Source: Spirochaetota bacterium
GTDB lineage: Bacteria; Spirochaetota; UBA4802; JAFGJZ01
NCBI GenBank assembly: GCA_023396665.1
Contig: JAEWVL010000458.1
Coordinates: 1-7,035 of the forward strand
DNA length: 7,035 nt
Direction: 5' to 3'
The notes under the pieces are model-generated. The model saw only the letters and a list, made by a program, of their open reading frames with translations. It ran no database searches and was not told the origin of the DNA. Of this stretch, positions 4,400 through 7,035 are shown piece after piece; within the stretch, counting starts at the first letter, position 1; every line of letters begins with the position of its first letter. A program made the position numbers and the translations under genes.

Positions 4400-5065
4400 A
4401 TGATTAAGCGTGTAATGCATTTTTTCCTTTTTCTTCTGCTGCTTTCACTGACTGCCTGCGGCCGCCAGAATTTCTCTGACATACTGTCGCAGCGCGAGAT
4501 CGAGCGCTTTTATCTCTCGCCCGAATTTAACGACAATTTCGGTTTCGACACCGAAGCTTTCATAGTCACCGAAGGCCGGAAGGACCGGCTGCTCGTGGTG
4601 CCTCACTCTACCGATTTCAGCAAACTTATCCCCTCGCACGAGATAGAGGGCTATGCCCTTTTTATCGATCGCGCGCGGCAGACCAGCGGCAAGGACATCG
4701 TTAATTTCGCTGACGACAAACGCTACACCATCTACTCTTACGACGGCAAAAGCGAAGACTTTAACGTAAGCGCGAAAGAGCCCGACGCCTATTTCAGCCG
4801 ATACTCATTTTTACAGAGCCGTAACGACAGCTTCACAGAAGAAAGTATCTCTGACATCATTATCGATCTCGACAAAGACGGCGCGCAGCACGAGATGCGC
4901 CTCTCGTCGGTGTGGTTCTACCTGCCGCAATCGCTCCTTAAAAAAATAGGCTACCGGCTCGTGCCCAACATAGAGCTCGACGGCATCAACACCGCCGGCG
5001 CGAGCGTGTATGTCGTCGACAGCGAGGGCACAGAAAGCGCCTTTGTCAGCGGCTCGACCGTGTGA
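4400..5065 (+). CDS. Surface lipoprotein, N-terminal part ending at an in-frame TGA
   Basis: The first 221 codons of a much longer gene. Residues 1-20 are a lipoprotein signal: MIKRVMH, a hydrophobic run of F and L, and lipobox L-T-A-C with the lipidated Cys20, so the product should be exported and membrane-anchored. After it come two copies of a beta-rich module. Copy 1 (about 32-124) ends in VNFADDKRYTIYSYDG. Copy 2 (about 134 on) has NDSF near its start and reaches FVSGSTV before the TGA at 5063-5065. The missing end of copy 2 (DFSEPLRMRVRASDG ... DYKV) is directly in frame after the TGA. The pattern resembles the extracellular domains ending D-F-S-x-P-(V/L) ... V-x-A-x-D-G ... Y-x-V that often precede other adhesin-like repeats. 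If the stop is obeyed, the product is a 221-residue truncated lipoprotein. GC-rich third positions (27 of 40 codons at 4460-4579). Confidence 0.75.
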   Translation: MIKRVMHFFLFLLLLSLTACGRQNFSDILSQREIERFYLSPEFNDNFGFDTEAFIVTEGRKDRLLVVPHSTDFSKLIPSHEIEGYALFIDRARQTSGKDIVNFADDKRYTIYSYDGKSEDFNVSAKEPDAYFSRYSFLQSRNDSFTEESISDIIIDLDKDGAQHEMRLSSVWFYLPQSLLKKIGYRLVPNIELDGINTAGASVYVVDSEGTESAFVSGSTV

Positions 5066-7035
5066 GACTTCAGCGAGCCGCTGCGCATGCGTGTGCGCGC
5101 ATCTGACGGCACCTACATCGACTACAAGGTCTCGCCCTATTTGCTGAAGAGCATTGTTTTCAGGGGGGGGGATAACGATTCGTTCGCTAACAGCGAAAAA
5201 GACTGCAAACCGCAAATCATCGACGACAATGGCCTTATCGAGGTAAAGGTGCCCACTTCGGCAAATCTGAAAAAACTCACCGCGAGCTTCGAGTACATGG
5301 GCGACACGATTTCGTTTAACGGCGAAGCCGTCGCCTACGGTGAAACAAATTACACGGGCGATTTTTCGAAAGACGTGGTGATCAGCGTCACGACAAAGAT
5401 GGGACAGTCGCGAAACTATACATTGCGAGTTATTCCCGATCCTGCTCCCTATGTCGATGCGGCTCCGGGCGAGGTGCGTGTGCATTCTCTGCGTACGACG
5501 ACCTCGTCGGCCACTGTCAAATGGTATCTGCCGTCTGATGACGATCTCGATCATATCGATGTCGTCTGCAACGGTGTCACACAGACGCTCGCGGGCAATG
5601 CCGTGTCTGTGAATGTCTCCGGACTTGCCGCAGACACCGTTTACCCGCTTACGATACAGTGCTTCGATGCGGCGGGAAACGCATCGCCCAAATCGAAGCT
5701 CACGATTAATACCTCAAGTTCCTATGCCGGTCTCGATTGGCTCTTCATCTATACGGCCGAAGATATGAATGCGATACGAGGGGGAACAGGCTACCCTATA
5801 GAATGGGATACCACTGCCAATTACCAGGTGATGGATGATATTGATCTTGCTGCCGAAGGCTACGCGAACTGGGTGCCTGTGAATAACATTTTCAGCGGAA
5901 AGCTTTACGGAAACCATCATACGGTCACTGCGGAGAATATCAATATTGCTGCATCCAACAGCGCTTTTATCCGTACTCTTGTAGCAGGTGGCATAATCGA
6001 CGGTTTCAATCTAAGCGTGAATGCCCCAATAAGCGCCGGTGTTGGTATAATAGCAATTCTTGTGGGCACCAACAAAGGTATTATCAGAGAATGCGATATT
6101 GAAGGCTCAATTAACTATGACGGAGTTTCGGTGGTTATCCAATTTGGGGGTATTGCTGCTGTATCAGATGGTAACGATGCCCTCATCGAGTGCTGTTCTT
6201 TCACTGGTTCTGTCTCCGGTTATCAAAAAGTTGGAGGAATTTCTGGAGCTTTGGAAAGCGGTGCAAAAATTATCTCCTGTTCTTTTAACGGAAGCATCGA
6301 ATGTACTTACCAAGCCGGCGGCATCGCCGGAGAAAATAATGGAGGAATCATCAGCAACTGTAAAGTTGGTGATAAGAATCGCAACACGGTGATCAAGGCT
6401 AATGGCACTGTGGGGGGTATTGTGGGATCGAATATTGGTAATGTAATTACAACTGCAACTGTAACTGGATGTTATTCATACGGCAAGGTAATAAGCACAG
6501 GTATATACGCAGGTGGCCTGGCCGCTTCAAATACAAACTATGCAATAATAAGCGATTCTTACTCTTATGTAGAAATCCACAGTTCACAAAGTTACGTCGG
6601 TGGAGTTGTCGGAGGTAATTCAGGTGGTGTGAATAACATATCAATATCAAATTGCCATTCACGAGGTAAAGTAACTGTCGATGGCAACTTCAATTATGTC
6701 GGTGGCTTGATTGGACAAAACCAAACAAATGCCGAGGTTACCAAATGTTCATCTACAAGTAACGTGAGTGCTGAAGACTGTCAATATGTAGGGGGTCTTA
6801 TAGGCTGGAATACTGCCGCTGTGCAGATTACCGATTGTTACGCTAGAGGTGAGGTTAAAGGGAATACTAACATAGGCGGTTTTATCGGCAGTGATGGCAG
6901 CATCACCCCCACCAACAACCCCTGTGCGTTAATTATTACCCGTTGTTACGCCAGCGGTAATGTTTATGGAGTTGATCGCATTGGCGGTTTTGTTGGCAAT
7001 ACTGGAAATAATTGCAACATAGAAAAATGTTATGC
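5066..7035 (+). pseudogene. Continuation of the lipoprotein: third module, FN3 domain and GLUG-repeat array (cut by window edge)
   Basis: From the TGA to the right edge the same frame is open for 656 codons, ending mid-codon. In order (numbering from 4400, TGA = 222) it has the end of module copy 2 (223-245) and module copy 3 (about 247-345, ending GDFSKDVVISVTTKMG ... NYTLRV). Next is a fibronectin type III domain (about 348-440, with TVKWYLP and GLAADTVYPLTIQCFDAAGN). Then comes the cap typical of GLUG proteins (IYTAEDMNAIRGG ... YQVMDDIDLA ... NWVPV ... F-x-GKLYGNHHTV). The GLUG array begins by about 6143, with (V/A/I/F)GG(I/L/V/F) cores at 6143, 6230, 6314, 6410, 6509, 6596, 6698, 6788, 6872 and 6980, a period of 28-36 residues. 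GLUG arrays are predicted beta-solenoid, surface-exposed and adhesin-like. Alone this part would have no signal peptide and no ribosome site (first ATG 5087), so it depends on readthrough, reversion or is dead. Third positions become AT-rich (10 of 40 at 6437-6556). Confidence 0.75.
5163..5171 (+). repeat. G9 homopolymer inside the lipoprotein gene
   Basis: Nine consecutive G within the codons for Arg-Gly-Gly-Asp at the start of module copy 3. At this length the frame stays open to the window edge. A gain or loss of one G would shift the frame, so it is a possible slipped-strand contingency tract. Confidence 0.7.

Noticed and set aside
5063..5090. Selenocysteine insertion at the TGA
   Set aside because: A small stem CAGCG-AGC-CGCTG (5071-5083) follows, but it is too short and has the wrong loop for a bacterial SECIS. 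The equivalent residues in the other two modules are Val and Gly, not Cys.
4811..5554. Long minus-strand open frame (247 codons)
   Set aside because: It lies antisense to the GC-rich lipoprotein frame, is rich in Arg, His and Val, and shows no domain. The plus frame carries clear domains on both sides of the TGA.
1..7035. CRISPR array, tRNA or rRNA genes
   Set aside because: No regularly spaced short repeats with unique spacers and no tRNA-like cloverleaf or rRNA signature were seen on reading both strands.

Overview
The window looks like an accessory, rearranged stretch of a bacterial chromosome. The combination of an Rpn-type PD-(D/E)XK nuclease gene, a long surface lipoprotein with a GLUG-repeat array, and toxin-first HigBA-type modules would suit a spirochaete (Treponema-like). 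Other didermic anaerobes carry the same families, so this assignment is an inference and not settled by the sequence.

Layout. (1) 1-695, minus strand: the N-terminal half of a 12-TM MFS-type transporter, running off the left edge. (2) 696-1032: intergenic, with the first copy of a 55-bp repeat (791-845), a C7 run and a promoter. (3) 1033-1655, plus strand: a toxin/antitoxin pair, Gp49/RelE-like toxin then XRE antitoxin, overlapping by 4 bp. (4) 1656-2062: a 25-bp palindrome, the second repeat copy (1801-1855, exactly 1,010 bp from the first), and an unassigned hydrophobic reading frame. (5) 2063-2654, minus strand: a second, unrelated toxin-first pair (RelE/HigB-like toxin and HigA-like antitoxin), convergent with the first, with a 9+5+9 inverted repeat over its promoter. 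(6) 2684-3079: a nested 64-bp inverted repeat and a weak minus-strand coding remnant. (7) 3080-3925, plus strand: a full-length Rpn family nuclease gene broken by a single in-frame TAA. (8) 3926-4399: no supported gene, one imperfect hairpin. (9) 4400 to the right edge, plus strand: a large lipoprotein gene with signal peptide and lipobox, three tandem beta-type domains, a fibronectin III domain and at least ten GLUG units. It is interrupted by one in-frame TGA at codon 222 and contains a G9 tract about 100 bp after it.

How it fits together. The two TA modules are autonomous stabilisation or stress elements, each expected to repress itself through its antitoxin. The repeat pair around the first suggests it sits on a discrete cassette. 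The Rpn gene and the lipoprotein gene each stay in one frame across a single nonsense codon. They may be young pseudogenes, contain assembly errors, or be switched or read through; the homopolymer inside the lipoprotein gene makes slipped-strand phase variation worth testing. The first genes of both TA modules and of the Rpn transcript have promoter-like boxes almost touching their start codons and no Shine-Dalgarno sequence. Internal or later genes (HigA-like antitoxin, lipoprotein) do have one. This suggests short-leader or leaderless initiation for the accessory genes.
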